Of a stretch of 64,000 bases of DNA, positions 19,686 through 31,013 are shown piece after piece (positions within the stretch are counted from its first letter, which is position 1; each line of letters starts with the position of its first letter). Source of the DNA: Salinicoccus luteus DSM 17002 (GTDB taxonomy: Bacteria > Bacillota > Bacilli > Staphylococcales > Salinicoccaceae); contig NZ_KL544008.1 of the NCBI RefSeq assembly GCF_000712035.1, positions 590,544-654,543 on the forward strand, read 5' to 3'. The notes under the pieces were generated by a model, which saw nothing but the letters and a program-made list of their open reading frames with translations, did no database searches and was not told the origin of the DNA. The translations under genes were made by a program, and so were the position numbers.

Positions 19686-20532
19686 AGTCCCGGCGACGAG
19701 TGCGAACCTCGGGCCCGGATTCGACTCCATGGGACTCGCACTCGGGAAGTTCCTCAGGATTGAAGCGGAAGCGGGCGAGCGCTTCGAGGTCGTATTCGAA
19801 AATGACTTCCTCGAAGTCCTGCCCACTGACGAAAAGAACCTCGTCCTTGATACTGCCCTCAGGATCGCCAAAAAATATGGCAGGACACTGCCGCCCCTGA
19901 AGGTGAGAATGGGCAGTGAAATTCCGCTGACCCATGGCATGGGCAGTTCGGCCTCGGCAATCATCGCCGGGGTGGAGCTTGCAGATCATTTCTGCGATCT
20001 TGGACTGAGCGATTTCGACAAGGTCATGTGCGGCAGCGAGCTTGAAGGACACCCCGACAACGTCGGACCGGCTGTAACAGGCGGTCTGTTCGTCGGATAT
20101 TACAGTGAGGGCAGCCTCTACTACCACACATTGGCATCCGACGGCCTTGCCGCCATCATCAGTGTGCCGCCATATGAGATTGATACAGGGGAGGCGCGGG
20201 CGGCGCTCCCGTCCACATATTCGAGGGCGGACGCGGTCAGTCAGAATGCCATCAACAATGTCATGCTGCTGTCCATCCTGAACAGGGACTATCAGTCCAT
20301 GGGAGCGCTGATGATGTCGGACCGCCTCCATGAACCATACCGCGAATCTCTGATAGCGGAGTATGGAGACATCAGAAGGATTGCACTGTCGGAAGGCGCC
20401 TATGCGACGGTCATCAGCGGCGCCGGCCCTTCACTCCTGACACTGTGCAGGGAGGAAGACGCCGATCGGATAGTGGAGGCGCTCGACAGTGTTTCCGGCT
20501 GCCTGCACGAAAAAGTTGAAATTTTTCAATAG
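19666..20532 (+). CDS. thrB: Homoserine kinase
   Basis: GHMP-family kinase making O-phosphohomoserine. 288 residues. N-terminal [17 protein letters not shown] and the ATP loop HGMGSSASA (near residue 90) are complete. I start at ATG 19666 ([10 protein letters not shown]) because family proteins begin only a few residues before the PATSANLG motif; the frame is open to ATG 19621 and the SD for either is weak, so translation probably depends on thrC. Followed by a 15-bp hairpin. Confidence 0.95.
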   Translation: MPAHQFKVPATSANLGPGFDSMGLALGKFLRIEAEAGERFEVVFENDFLEVLPTDEKNLVLDTALRIAKKYGRTLPPLKVRMGSEIPLTHGMGSSASAIIAGVELADHFCDLGLSDFDKVMCGSELEGHPDNVGPAVTGGLFVGYYSEGSLYYHTLASDGLAAIISVPPYEIDTGEARAALPSTYSRADAVSQNAINNVMLLSILNRDYQSMGALMMSDRLHEPYRESLIAEYGDIRRIALSEGAYATVISGAGPSLLTLCREEDADRIVEALDSVSGCLHEKVEIFQ

Positions 20533-20566
20533 GAAGACCCCTCATATGAAAATATGAGGGGTCTTC
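20533..20566. terminator. Hairpin between thrB and the convergent monooxygenase
   Basis: Fifteen-bp perfect stem GAAGACCCCTCATAT / ATATGAGGGGTCTTC with a GAAA loop. No T tract on either side, so it may act as a transcription roadblock or 3'-end protector rather than a classical terminator. Confidence 0.65.
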
Positions 20567-20572
20567 TGTCGG

Positions 20573-21571
20573 TCAGCTGTTGTATTTCTGTACCACTTTT
20601 TCGAATATGTCATAGGAATGCTTCTGTGCATCGGTGTCATATATATAGCTGACAGCCATGATTTCATCAGCATTATACTGGCTTTGGAAGAGCCTGAGCT
20701 TATCCAGCACCGTCGCTTCCGAACCGAGGAGCGCGACGGGGAAACGGCTTTCCACAATCTGTTTTTCCTGCTCCGTCCAGAGCGGTCCCATGTCATCGAC
20801 CGGCGGCTGGAGTTTATTTCTTCCGCCGCGGACGACGTTCAGTACGAACTGCGACATTGTCGTCGAGAGATACTTAGCCGCTTCGTCCGTATCCGCACAG
20901 ATGACGTTCAGGCAGGCGATTTTGTAGGGTGCATCGAGCTGATCCGACGGCTCGAATTCCCTTTCGTATATCTTGAAGGCTGCATCCATCTGATCCGGTG
21001 CAAAGTGTGCCGCGAACGCATACGGCAGACCGAGTCGTGCAGCAATATGTGCAGAGTCCGTCGATGACCCGAGGATGTATAATGGAATGTTTGTGCCCTG
21101 TCCGGGGAAGGCGACGACATGGGTCTTTTCATCAGAGAGGTATTTGCGGATGTCCTCCACTTCCGATCCGAATGTATATACACCGTCATGGTTGTTGCGC
21201 CTTATTGCTGCAGCTGTCCGCATATCCGTGCCCGGAGCGCGTCCAAGCCCGATATCGAGCCGGTCGCCGAAGATGGCATGCATCGTGCCGAACTCCTCTG
21301 CCACGACGAGGGGGGAATGGTTCGGCAGCATGACGCCGCCGCTTCCGACGCGTATGTGCGCCGTATGCTGCAGTATGTGGTGGATGAGCTGACGCGTCGC
21401 AGAGGACGCGATAGATGTTGTATTATGGTGCTCGGCCACCCAGTATCTGGCGTAGTCGGAGCCATCCACATGCTGGGCGAGGTCCACCATGTCCCTGAAT
21501 GCATCGCCGGCATCCTTGCCCTCACGTACGGGCACGAGGTTCAGGATGGATGGTGTCAATTTCTTTGGCAT
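20573..21571 (-). CDS. Luciferase-like flavin monooxygenase (LLM class)
   Basis: 332-residue TIM-barrel oxidoreductase of the bacterial luciferase superfamily, probably FMN-dependent. Visible family features are the N-terminal LTPSILNLVPVREG, the WVAEHHN motif near residue 45, LGRAPGTD near 110 and LGSSTDSAHIAA near 168. The WVAEHHN and LGRAPGTD set is typical of the YhbW-type subgroup; the substrate is unknown. AGGAGG lies 8 nt before the ATG. It stands alone, convergent with thrB and divergent from iscS. Confidence 0.85.
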   Translation of the reverse strand: MPKKLTPSILNLVPVREGKDAGDAFRDMVDLAQHVDGSDYARYWVAEHHNTTSIASSATRQLIHHILQHTAHIRVGSGGVMLPNHSPLVVAEEFGTMHAIFGDRLDIGLGRAPGTDMRTAAAIRRNNHDGVYTFGSEVEDIRKYLSDEKTHVVAFPGQGTNIPLYILGSSTDSAHIAARLGLPYAFAAHFAPDQMDAAFKIYEREFEPSDQLDAPYKIACLNVICADTDEAAKYLSTTMSQFVLNVVRGGRNKLQPPVDDMGPLWTEQEKQIVESRFPVALLGSEATVLDKLRLFQSQYNADEIMAVSYIYDTDAQKHSYDIFEKVVQKYNS

Positions 21572-21716
21572 TTGTGATTCCTCCTATCTGGAAACAATTA
21601 TCGGCCATGCGAATTATTTTGTCTAATAAACGGTTTGGAAAGTATAAAAATTTACTATTCCATGTTAAAATTCTATATTGTATAATAAAGCTATTTGTAA
21701 AGTAGGGTGATCAAGA

Positions 21717-22841
21717 GTGGAAGTATATGCCGACTATGCAGCAACCACCCCGGTGGACAGGGATATTCTAAAAAATATGATCGACAATGCGGATGAATTC
21801 GGAAATCCATCCAGCATCCATAAGGCGGGCAAGCGTGCCAAGGCACAGCTTGAGAAGGCGAGAAGGGATATAGCTGCCCTGCTCAATGCATCGGCTTCGG
21901 AAATCGTCTTCACAAGCGGTGCGACCGAGGCGAACAACATGGCAATCAGGGGAGTGATCGGACGCCATGAACGTCCGCATGTCATCACGACCGAGATTGA
22001 GCACGCCTCTGTGCTGAACACGTACAAAGCCCTCGAGGCTGATGCCGAGATCACCTATATCCCTGCCGATGAGAAGGGTGTGGTGGACATGGGGGCACTG
22101 AAGCGCGCCCTCCGGGAGGATACTGCACTCGTATCGGTCATGCTCGTCAACAATGAAACGGGTGTAATGCAGCCGATCTATGAAATCAAGGAGATGCTCT
22201 CAGGGCACGATGCGCTCCTCCATGTCGATGCGGTCCAGGCATTCGGGCATATGACGGTTGATGTCGAAGACCTCGGTGTGGATCTACTGTCGCTGAGCGC
22301 CCATAAGCTGTATGGACCGAAAGGTGTGGGACTGCTCTACAGATCGAAAGATGTCCATCTTGCCCCGGTGATCACGGGCGGCTCCCAGGAGCGGGATGCA
22401 AGAGGCGGTACCGAGAATGTCCTGTGGATACAGGCGATGGCAGAAGCGATGCAGAAGGCTTCAGACACGATGACGCAGCGGAGCCTCCGGGAGATGCAGC
22501 TGAAGGAACTGCTGCTGAACACGCTCACAGCAGCCGAAATCCCGTTCGAGGTGAATGGGGATGTCAATCAGGCGGCGAGCCACATCATCAATATACATTT
22601 CCCATGGACCGATGCGGAATTTCTGCTTACGGCCCTCGATATGGCGGACATCTACCTCTCTGCGGGTTCGGCATGCCATGCAGGCACCCTGGAGCCTTCC
22701 CATGTACTGGCATCGATGTACGGGGAAACGGACAGGAGCACGAAATCCATACGTTTCAGCTTCTCGTACATGATGACGGATGAGGAAATCGAAAGAATCG
22801 TTGCAGCACTGAAGGATATATATGAAAGACTGATGAACTGA
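21717..22841 (+). CDS. iscS: Cysteine desulfurase of the tRNA-thiolation type (YrvO/IscS-like)
   Basis: PLP enzyme releasing sulfur from cysteine. 374 residues, GTG start (MEVYADYAATTPVD) with AGGGTGATC upstream. PLP lysine K197 in SAHKLYGPKG; catalytic cysteine C320 in SAGSACHAG on a flexible loop. It is followed 27 nt later by mnmA, and in Bacillus the paired enzyme YrvO feeds sulfur to MnmA for tRNA 2-thiouridine, so that is its likely role rather than general Fe-S assembly (usually SufS in these bacteria). Confidence 0.93.
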   Translation: MEVYADYAATTPVDRDILKNMIDNADEFGNPSSIHKAGKRAKAQLEKARRDIAALLNASASEIVFTSGATEANNMAIRGVIGRHERPHVITTEIEHASVLNTYKALEADAEITYIPADEKGVVDMGALKRALREDTALVSVMLVNNETGVMQPIYEIKEMLSGHDALLHVDAVQAFGHMTVDVEDLGVDLLSLSAHKLYGPKGVGLLYRSKDVHLAPVITGGSQERDARGGTENVLWIQAMAEAMQKASDTMTQRSLREMQLKELLLNTLTAAEIPFEVNGDVNQAASHIINIHFPWTDAEFLLTALDMADIYLSAGSACHAGTLEPSHVLASMYGETDRSTKSIRFSFSYMMTDEEIERIVAALKDIYERLMN

Positions 22842-22850
22842 TAATTATAA

Positions 22851-23974
<1,124 letters not shown>

Positions 23975-23975
<1 letters not shown>

Positions 23976-24613
23976 TGACAATCAAGTATGAACAATTGAT
24001 CAAAGACGGACGAATTGAAGAGGCACTCGAGGAGATCTTCAAGGAGATAGAAGCACACCCGGAAGAGGAGGCCCACTATATCAATGGCGGGAACCTCCTC
24101 CACCAGGCAGGAAGGGATGAGGAGGCGGAACGCTTCCTCCAGAAGGCGATCACGCTGAATCCCGGAAGCACAAGCGCATACTATACACTCGCCAACATCT
24201 ACTATGACCGCGAGCGGTTCGAAGAGGCGGTCAGGCTCTATCTGCTTGCATACAGCCGGAATCCGGAAGACGGGGATCTGAACTTCATGCTGGGCATGTC
24301 GCATATCCACCTCAATGATGCAGAGCGGGCGCTGCAGTTCTTCGAAGCTGCCCACAAGGCGAAGCCTGAAGATCTGGAAATCACTTTCCAGTATGGGCTG
24401 CTGTGCTGCCAGATCGGCCTGTATGAACCGGCCGACAAGCTGCTTGGGAAAGTGATCAGGAAAGAGGAGAATGCAGACGCCGAGTATAATATGGGGCTTC
24501 TGAAGCTGATGAAGGATGATGACCAGGAACAGGCGCTCGTGCACTTTCACCGGGCCGTCGACATCCAGGCAGACCATCATCTTGCCCACAATGCCATCAG
24601 CAAACTCAAATAG
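23975..24613 (+). CDS. Tetratricopeptide-repeat protein
   Basis: 212 residues made of about five or six TPR units; clear repeats include AHYINGGNLLHQAGRDEEAE, ALQFFEAAHKAKPEDLE and the final ALVHFHRAVDIQAD. No signal peptide or membrane helix, so a cytoplasmic scaffold is likely. The overlap with mnmA and conserved position before recD2 in staphylococci suggest a housekeeping role, but partners are unknown. Confidence 0.9.
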
Positions 24614-24646
24614 GAAGACAGCAAGCGTCAGGGACGGTGATCTCAG

Positions 24647-27013
24647 TTGGCACAATCAACAATCTATGACGATACCTATATCGTTGGTGAAGTGGAGCGC
24701 GTCATATTCCTCAGTGAACAGACGCGCTTTACTGTACTCAAAGTATTGATAAATGAAACGAATACACACTTCGATGATGAAGTGATCGTCACCGGCTACT
24801 TCCATGCGATTGCGGAAGGGGAGACCTACCGCTTCTCCGGGAAGGTGACCAAGCACGCCCGCTTCGGTGAGCAGTTCAGTGCGGAAACGTTCAGGAAGGA
24901 GCAGCCGACCACAGTGCGCGGCGTCATCCAGTACCTGTCCGGGGACACCTTCCCCGGCATCGGCGAGAAGACTGCCAAGAAAATCGTCGAAACGCTCGGT
25001 GTCGATGCCCTGAAGAAGATTGCAGATGACCGGTCGGCCCTCGATGCGGTTGGAGGACTCACTGCGAAGAAGCGGGAGATGATCCATCACCGCATCCTCG
25101 AGAACAGCCAGACCGAAAGGCTCGTCATCAAGCTCACCGAGCTCGGGTTCGGAGCGCGCATGAGTGCAAAGATCCTGAAGACGTATCAGGATCAGGCGCT
25201 CCACGTGATAGAGAAGGATCCATACAGGCTGGTCATGGACATAGAAGGGATCGGTTTCCAGACGGCGGACCGCATCGCCCATACAGCCGGCATCGCCCGC
25301 AATGACGAAAGCCGTCTTGAGGCGGGCATCATGTACATCATGGAAGGCATCGTCATGTCGGACGGGCACACCTACATGGGCCACGATGAATTGATCGATC
25401 TGGCAGCCGACCTGCTGAACCAGGATGGCCAGGAATATTTCACCAGGGAGGACATCAGCCGGACGATCGATTCGCTTTCCGACAACGATAAGCTGGTCCA
25501 ATATGAAAACCGCCTGTATATTCCTTCGCTGTTCTATTCCGAATACAAGTCCTCTGAACAGATCTACAGGATGATGAATGACCGCACCGACATCCCGGTC
25601 AGCGAGGAGAAGGCGGGGGAAGTCATCAGCGAAGTGGGGGAGCGGTTCGACATCCACTACAATGCGAAGCAGAAGTCCGCGATGATCGCTGCACTGACGG
25701 AGAAGATCTCCATCATCACAGGCGGTCCAGGGACGGGCAAGACGACCATCGTCAAAGGCATCATCAAGGCCTATCATGAACTCCATGATCTGAAGGCGCA
25801 CGATGAGTACGAGGGGGATGAATATCCTATCAAACTCGTCGCGCCGACGGGACGGGCGTCGAAGCGGCTGAGCGAGACCGCCGGCATCCCCGCCTCCACG
25901 ATCCACCGGATGATCGGGTGGGGGATGGATACGGAAAAGGATGAAATGATCGATGCAGAGATCGATGCCGATCTGATCATCATCGATGAGATGTCCATGG
26001 TCGACACGTGGCTCTTCTACCAGCTGATGCGCAATGTACAGCCCTACACGAACCTTGTGTTCGTCGGCGACAGGGACCAGCTCCCTTCGGTCGGCCCGGG
26101 GACGGTCTTCAAGGATCTGATAGAGTCTGAAATCATTCCCGTGACCGAACTCGACACGATCTACCGCCAGGGGGAGGGCTCCTCCATCATCCGCCTCGCG
26201 CATGAGATCAAGGAGCAGAGGCGGATGGACATTACCGAGAAGTTCAAGGACCGGCTGTTCATTCCGGCAAGGGTGAGCCAGATCCCGGACCTCGTGGATA
26301 ATGTGGTCAACAAGGCCGTGGCCAAGGGATATGATATGCGGGACATCCAGGTGCTGGCCCCGATCTATAAGGGGGATGCAGGCATACTGAAGCTCAACCA
26401 GATTCTCCAGTCCATCCTGAACCCCGAGGAGGAGGACAAGAATGAAATCGCCTTCGGGGATGTCATCTTCAGGGAGGGCGACAAAGTCATCCAGCTCGTC
26501 AACCGTGCAGAGGACAACATCTTCAACGGCGACTCCGGCGTCATCGAATCCATCCTTTTCAAGGATGGCGACGGGGCGGAGAAGGATACCATCATGGTCG
26601 ACTACGAGGGCATCCATATCGCCTATGAGCGGAAGGAACTGACGGAGCTCTCCCATGCATACTGCACCAGCATCCACAAGGCGCAGGGGAGTGAATACCC
26701 GATCGTCATCATGCCGGTGGTCCGGAGCTACCGCCACATGCTGATGAAGAACATCGTCTATACCGGCATCACACGAGCGAAGGAGTCGCTGATACTGTGC
26801 GGTGACGCGGAAGCCTTCTATGAATCACTGGAGAAGGAGGGCATCCAGCGCCGCACATCCCTCTATGAAATGATCCGCCTGCTATTCGGCAAGGCATCGG
26901 AATCAGGGGAGGAACCCCCCCAGGCGGCTCCGGAAACCCTCTCCGAAGAGCGGATGTTCGAGATTCCGGCGATGATCAATATGGACGGCGTTACGCCATA
27001 CGATTTCATTTGA
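24647..27013 (+). CDS. recD2: RecD-like DNA helicase RecD2
   Basis: 5'-3' SF1B helicase not part of a RecBCD complex; involved in replication-fork and mismatch repair control. 788 residues. N-terminal OB and helix-hairpin-helix regions (GIGEKTAKKI near 104), Walker A GGPGTGKTT near 359, Walker B IIDEMSMVD near 446 and C-terminal motif CTSIHKAQGSE near 670. TTG start 24647, with GGTGATC 8 nt before; no in-frame ATG exists nearby. The alaS promoter -35 overlaps its stop codon. Confidence 0.95.
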   Translation: MAQSTIYDDTYIVGEVERVIFLSEQTRFTVLKVLINETNTHFDDEVIVTGYFHAIAEGETYRFSGKVTKHARFGEQFSAETFRKEQPTTVRGVIQYLSGDTFPGIGEKTAKKIVETLGVDALKKIADDRSALDAVGGLTAKKREMIHHRILENSQTERLVIKLTELGFGARMSAKILKTYQDQALHVIEKDPYRLVMDIEGIGFQTADRIAHTAGIARNDESRLEAGIMYIMEGIVMSDGHTYMGHDELIDLAADLLNQDGQEYFTREDISRTIDSLSDNDKLVQYENRLYIPSLFYSEYKSSEQIYRMMNDRTDIPVSEEKAGEVISEVGERFDIHYNAKQKSAMIAALTEKISIITGGPGTGKTTIVKGIIKAYHELHDLKAHDEYEGDEYPIKLVAPTGRASKRLSETAGIPASTIHRMIGWGMDTEKDEMIDAEIDADLIIIDEMSMVDTWLFYQLMRNVQPYTNLVFVGDRDQLPSVGPGTVFKDLIESEIIPVTELDTIYRQGEGSSIIRLAHEIKEQRRMDITEKFKDRLFIPARVSQIPDLVDNVVNKAVAKGYDMRDIQVLAPIYKGDAGILKLNQILQSILNPEEEDKNEIAFGDVIFREGDKVIQLVNRAEDNIFNGDSGVIESILFKDGDGAEKDTIMVDYEGIHIAYERKELTELSHAYCTSIHKAQGSEYPIVIMPVVRSYRHMLMKNIVYTGITRAKESLILCGDAEAFYESLEKEGIQRRTSLYEMIRLLFGKASESGEEPPQAAPETLSEERMFEIPAMINMDGVTPYDFI

Positions 27014-27038
27014 CATATCGGCTGAATATTTCTATAAT
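27010..27038 (+). promoter_or_regulatory. Consensus SigA promoter of alaS
   Basis: TTGACA and TATAAT at exactly 17-nt spacing, both hexamers perfect. The -35 element contains the TGA stop codon of recD2. Confidence 0.93.
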
Positions 27039-27049
27039 CAAAGCAAGTT

Positions 27050-27237
27050 TAATAAAGATGGAATTCTAAGTGTGGGCATGTGCTATACAGAGACATTGTG
27101 GCTGGTGGAAACAATGACGCATCCCTTCACGTGCTGCTTTCCGTCCAGGTAAATACTCTTGGAGTGATGACTACGGTCATAACTTGGGTGGTACCGCGGT
27201 CCAGATCGTCCCATATATTTTGGGAGGGTCTTTTTTT
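27050..27237 (+). promoter_or_regulatory. T-box riboswitch of alaS
   Basis: T-box core GGGTGGTACCGCGG at 27186-27199, followed by a terminator stem (27204-27213 / 27221-27230) and seven T. GATGGAA (27057-27063) pairs with TTCCGTC (27139-27145) as the base of Stem I, and an AGAGA bulge lies at about 27090. The best specifier is GCT (27133-27135, Ala), followed by a purine. UGGU fits a tRNA ending ACCA, that is A73 of tRNA-Ala. Confidence 0.93.
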
Positions 27238-27265
27238 ATTTTCCAAAAACTGAGGAGTGAGAGTA

Positions 27266-29893
27266 ATGAAGCAATTGACAGGCAATGAGATAAGGGAGCT
27301 GTTCATCAGCTATTTCAGAACACAGGGGCACATGGTGGAGCCGAGTGCGCCGCTAGTCCCGATCGACGACGATTCACTGCTGTGGATCAACTCCGGCGTG
27401 GCGACGCTGAAGAAGTACTTCGACGGCCGGGTCATCCCGGACAATCCGAAGATCGTCAACGCGCAGAAGGCGATACGTACAAACGATATAGAAAACGTCG
27501 GGTTTACAGCCCGCCACCATACATTCTTCGAAATGCTCGGGAACTTCTCCATCGGGGACTACTTCAAGGAAGGGGCAATCAAGTATGCCTGGGACTTCCT
27601 GACCAGCAGTGACTGGATCGGGTTTGACGAAAATCTGCTCTATGTGACGATACACCCGGAGGATGAGGATGCCTACAACATCTGGAGGGATGTCATCGGA
27701 CTGTCCCCGGAGCGCATCATCCGCATCGAGGGCAACTTCTGGGATATCGGTGAAGGTCCATGTGGACCGAACAGCGAAATCTTCTACGACCGTGGTCCGG
27801 AATTCGAATTCGACACACCGGCCGAGGAGATGTATCCGGGCGGCGAAAACGAGCGGTACCTCGAAATCTGGAATCTGGTGTTCAGTGAATTCAACCATAA
27901 CAAGGATGGATCATATACACCGCTGCCGAAGAAGAACATCGATACCGGCATGGGGCTTGAACGCATGGCAAGCATCACGCAGGAGGTGCCGACGAACTTC
28001 GACACGGACCTGTTCACACCGATCCTCTCCCGTATCGAGGAGATCAGCGGCAGGAAGTATGGACAGAATGACGCTACGGATGTCGCCTTCAAGGTCATCA
28101 GCGATCATATCCGTACTGTGAGCTTTGCGGTCGCAGACGGGGCACTGCCTTCGAACGAGGGCCGCGGTTACGTCCTCAGAAGGCTCATCCGCCGGGCAGT
28201 GCGCTTCAGCAAGGAGCTCGACATCGAGCGTGCCTTCATGTATGAGCTTGCAGACCCGGTGGCGGAAGTCATGCACGGTTTCTACCCGAATGTCACAGAG
28301 CGCCTCTCCTTCATCCGCGACGTCATCCAGAAGGAGGAGGAGCGGTTCCTGGCGACGCTTGATGAAGGCATCCAGATATACGAGCAGGTCCGGGAAAAGG
28401 CGAAGGCCGGCGGCGGTGTCATCAGCGGGCACGATGCCTTCAGGCTCTATGACACATACGGCTTCCCGTATGAGCTGACGAAGGAATATGCAGAGAACGA
28501 CGGCCTCGAAGTAGATGAGGAAGGATTCATCGAGGAGATGAAGCAGCAGCGGGAGCGTGCGCGGAACGCAAGAAAGTCGGGCGAATCCATGCAGGTGCAG
28601 TCCGAGACGCTTGCCGGACTTACCGAACAGAGCGAATTCACCGGCTACCACTCCCTCAGGGAGGCGGGCCGCCTGCTCTATATCATACAGGAGGACCAGA
28701 CGGTCGACCGCGCCACAGAGGGGCCGGTGGAGCTGATCTTCGACAGGACGCCGTTCTATGCCACAAGCGGCGGCCAGGTTGCGGACAAGGGCCGCATCTC
28801 AAGCGGTGATGCGGAACTTCAGGTCGAGTCGGTATACCGTGCGCCGAATGGACAGAATGTCCATGTCGCCCGCATCGAGTCCGGCACTGTCAAAACCGGT
28901 GAAACGTTCACCCTCGAGGTGCTGAAGGACAGCCGCGATTTCATCACCAAGAACCATACGGCGACGCACCTGCTCCATCAGGCACTCAGGGATGTGCTCG
29001 GGGACCATGTCAACCAGGCGGGCTCCCTCGTCGAGAAGGAGCGTCTGCGCTTCGACTTCTCCCATCTTGAAGGTCTGACAGAGGAAGAGACAGAAAGGAT
29101 CGAAGCAATCGTCAACGAGAAGATCTACAGCAACATGAACGTCCAGATTTCTGAAATGCCGATCGACCAGGCGAAGGAGAAGGGGGCGATGGCGCTGTTC
29201 GGGGAGAAATACGGCGATGTCGTCCGGGTAGTGGATATCGACCAGTATTCAGTCGAGCTGTGCGGCGGAATTCATGTCAGGAACACCGGGGAGATCGGAC
29301 TGTTCAAGATCGTCTCCGAAACAGGCATCGGTGCCGGCGTACGCAGGATTGAGGCCGTGACGAGCCGCTACGCCGTCAATGTCTACAAGGAGAAGGAGGC
29401 GCAGCTCGCGTCCATCTCGGGGCGCCTGAAGGTCAAGGAGAACCAGGTGGAAAAGCGCATCGAATCGCTGCTTGACGAGAACCGCACGCTGCAGCAGAAA
29501 ATCAAGGCCCTGCAGGAATCCAGACAGGATGAAAAGCTGGCGGATGTCACAGGCGACATCAAGGAGATCGGCGGTGTCCGCGTGCTGTCCAAAGAGGTGT
29601 CGGCAGATGGTGCAAAGGAACTTCGCGAAACGATGGACCGCATCAAATCCCGGGCGCAGGATACGGTCATTGCCCTCGGCTCCGTGAACGAAGGCAAGGT
29701 GTCGCTTGTAGTCACTGTGCCGAAAGAGCTGACAGGCAGATTCAAGGCCGGCGAAATCATGAAGGGCATGGCCTCCACCGTGGAGGGCAAAGGCGGCGGC
29801 CGGCCGGATATGGCGCAGGGTGGCGGTACGGCACCCGAGAATATAACAAATGCATTACAATTTGTTGAAGACTACATTAAAAGTACTCAATAA
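27266..29893 (+). CDS. alaS: Alanyl-tRNA synthetase
   Basis: Class II synthetase with editing of Ser/Gly-tRNA(Ala). 875 residues. The N-terminal catalytic core ([16 protein letters not shown]) is intact; editing-domain zinc ligands lie in HTATHLLHQ (near residue 565) and [10 protein letters not shown] (near 667). A C-terminal coiled coil and glycine-rich DHHA1 domain ([14 protein letters not shown]) complete it. ATG 27266 has GAGGAGTG 7 nt upstream; the GTG at 27257 lies inside that SD. Confidence 0.97.
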   Translation: MKQLTGNEIRELFISYFRTQGHMVEPSAPLVPIDDDSLLWINSGVATLKKYFDGRVIPDNPKIVNAQKAIRTNDIENVGFTARHHTFFEMLGNFSIGDYFKEGAIKYAWDFLTSSDWIGFDENLLYVTIHPEDEDAYNIWRDVIGLSPERIIRIEGNFWDIGEGPCGPNSEIFYDRGPEFEFDTPAEEMYPGGENERYLEIWNLVFSEFNHNKDGSYTPLPKKNIDTGMGLERMASITQEVPTNFDTDLFTPILSRIEEISGRKYGQNDATDVAFKVISDHIRTVSFAVADGALPSNEGRGYVLRRLIRRAVRFSKELDIERAFMYELADPVAEVMHGFYPNVTERLSFIRDVIQKEEERFLATLDEGIQIYEQVREKAKAGGGVISGHDAFRLYDTYGFPYELTKEYAENDGLEVDEEGFIEEMKQQRERARNARKSGESMQVQSETLAGLTEQSEFTGYHSLREAGRLLYIIQEDQTVDRATEGPVELIFDRTPFYATSGGQVADKGRISSGDAELQVESVYRAPNGQNVHVARIESGTVKTGETFTLEVLKDSRDFITKNHTATHLLHQALRDVLGDHVNQAGSLVEKERLRFDFSHLEGLTEEETERIEAIVNEKIYSNMNVQISEMPIDQAKEKGAMALFGEKYGDVVRVVDIDQYSVELCGGIHVRNTGEIGLFKIVSETGIGAGVRRIEAVTSRYAVNVYKEKEAQLASISGRLKVKENQVEKRIESLLDENRTLQQKIKALQESRQDEKLADVTGDIKEIGGVRVLSKEVSADGAKELRETMDRIKSRAQDTVIALGSVNEGKVSLVVTVPKELTGRFKAGEIMKGMASTVEGKGGGRPDMAQGGGTAPENITNALQFVEDYIKSTQ

Positions 29894-29907
29894 AAGGACA
29901 TCAATGA

Positions 29908-29913
29908 TATAAT
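29908..29913 (+). promoter_or_regulatory. Extended -10 element before ireB-type gene
   Basis: TGATATAAT at 29905-29913, an extended -10 with no good -35. Transcription from it would begin near 29920, after the ATG at 29916, which supports the downstream TTG start chosen for the next gene. Confidence 0.5.
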
Positions 29914-29948
29914 GGATGGAAATGCAAGCAAGGATGGGAGTGCTGAAT

Positions 29949-30212
29949 TTGAATCAATTTGACGAAACGATGAAGTTCAATGTGGACGAAGCAAAAGCAC
30001 ACAATGTGAAGGAGATCATGACCATTGTCTATAACACGCTGGAAGAGCGCGGGTACAACCCCATAAACCAGATTGTGGGCTATCTGCAGAGCGGTGACCC
30101 TGCGTACATTCCCCGTCATAATGAAGCGAGGAATCAGATCCGGCACATTGACCGTGACGAAATCATGGAAGTGCTTGTAAGGACCTACATCGAGAAGGAA
30201 ATCCATGAATAG
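29949..30212 (+). CDS. IreB/YrzL-family regulatory protein (DUF965)
   Basis: 87 residues. The conserved core [28 protein letters not shown] is unmistakable for this family. In Enterococcus the homologue IreB is a phosphorylated target of the kinase IreK that affects cephalosporin resistance; the role here is not known. I choose TTG 29949 ([10 protein letters not shown]) because GGGAGTG lies 6 nt before it and homologues begin directly with FDxTMKF; ATGs at 29916, 29922 and 29934 are in frame but poorly placed. Overlaps ruvX by 8 nt. Confidence 0.9.
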   Translation: MNQFDETMKFNVDEAKAHNVKEIMTIVYNTLEERGYNPINQIVGYLQSGDPAYIPRHNEARNQIRHIDRDEIMEVLVRTYIEKEIHE

Positions 30213-30636
30213 GATACTGGGACTGGATGTAGGCACCAAAACGGTCGGCATTGCACTGAGCGATGCACTGGGATGGACAGCACAAGGGCTGACGACACTG
30301 AAGATCAACTACGAAGAGGAAGTATACGGCATTGAAGAGGTGGCCCGGATTGTAGAGGAGAACGATGTCTCCACAATCATCGTCGGTCTTCCCAAAAACA
30401 TGAACAACTCTGTCGGAGAAAGTGGCGACAGATCCATCCACTACAGTAAATTGCTTGAAAAGAAACTGCCAGATGTTAAAATAATATTATGGGATGAGCG
30501 TCTCAGCACCATCGGTGCCGAGAGATCGCTCCTTGAAGCGGACCTCTCCCGAAAAAAACGAAAAGCTGTAATCGATAAAATGGCCGCGGTATTCATACTG
30601 CAGGGCTATCTCGACAATCCAGTTAAAGGAGACTGA
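30205..30636 (+). CDS. yqgF: Putative pre-16S rRNA nuclease (YqgF/RuvX, YrrK)
   Basis: 143-residue RNase H-fold protein that helps mature the 5' end of 16S rRNA. Acidic site residues lie in [13 protein letters not shown] (Asp 8) and [25 protein letters not shown] is the conserved central motif. Start overlaps the upstream gene and the stop is 3 nt before the next, so the three are one operon, ireB-yqgF-yrzB, conserved across Bacillales. Confidence 0.95.
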   Translation: MNRILGLDVGTKTVGIALSDALGWTAQGLTTLKINYEEEVYGIEEVARIVEENDVSTIIVGLPKNMNNSVGESGDRSIHYSKLLEKKLPDVKIILWDERLSTIGAERSLLEADLSRKKRKAVIDKMAAVFILQGYLDNPVKGD

Positions 30637-30639
30637 ACT

Positions 30640-30945
30640 ATGAGTCAGGAAGAAATGGATTTCAACATGGAAGAAGAACTTCTTACGCTGTATGATGAGG
30701 AAGGCAACGAGGTCCTCTACCGCAAGATGCTTGAATTTCATCATCCGGAGTTCAATAAGGATTATGTGATTCTTGCTGAAGAAGGCAACTTCTCCAATGA
30801 TGATGAAGAAATAGAGCTTATCCCGATGATCAACATGCCGGATGAAGACGGCGAAGGCGGCAAGTTCATGCCTGTTGAGACGGATGAGGAATGGGATATG
30901 ATTGAAGAGGTTGTAAATACCCGGATGGATGATCCGGAAGAGTAG
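30640..30945 (+). CDS. yrzB: DUF1292-family protein (YrzB)
   Basis: 101 residues, very acidic (runs such as [13 protein letters not shown] and PDEDGEG). The pattern [11 protein letters not shown] and ending [10 protein letters not shown] fit DUF1292. Function unknown; it travels with yqgF in Bacillales. AAAGGAGACTGAACT gives a good SD. A terminator hairpin follows. Confidence 0.88.
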   Translation: MSQEEMDFNMEEELLTLYDEEGNEVLYRKMLEFHHPEFNKDYVILAEEGNFSNDDEEIELIPMINMPDEDGEGGKFMPVETDEEWDMIEEVVNTRMDDPEE

Positions 30946-30967
30946 ATTTTTTCAGTTAACAGGGAAT

Positions 30968-30997
30968 GGCTTCCAATATCAATTGGAAGCTATTTTT
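30968..30997 (+). terminator. Terminator after yrzB
   Basis: GCTTCCAAT / ATTGGAAGC (30969-30977 / 30982-30990), loop ATCA, then TATTTTT. It lies 17 nt before mltG, so mltG is either read through or has little leader of its own. Confidence 0.8.
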
Positions 30998-31013
30998 AAG
31001 ATAGGAGTCATAT

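Noticed and set aside
24656-26737. Minus-strand open frame of about 690 codons opposite recD2
   Set aside because: It mirrors the recD2 frame; recD2 has all helicase motifs, and the antisense translation shows no recognisable domain and no SD.
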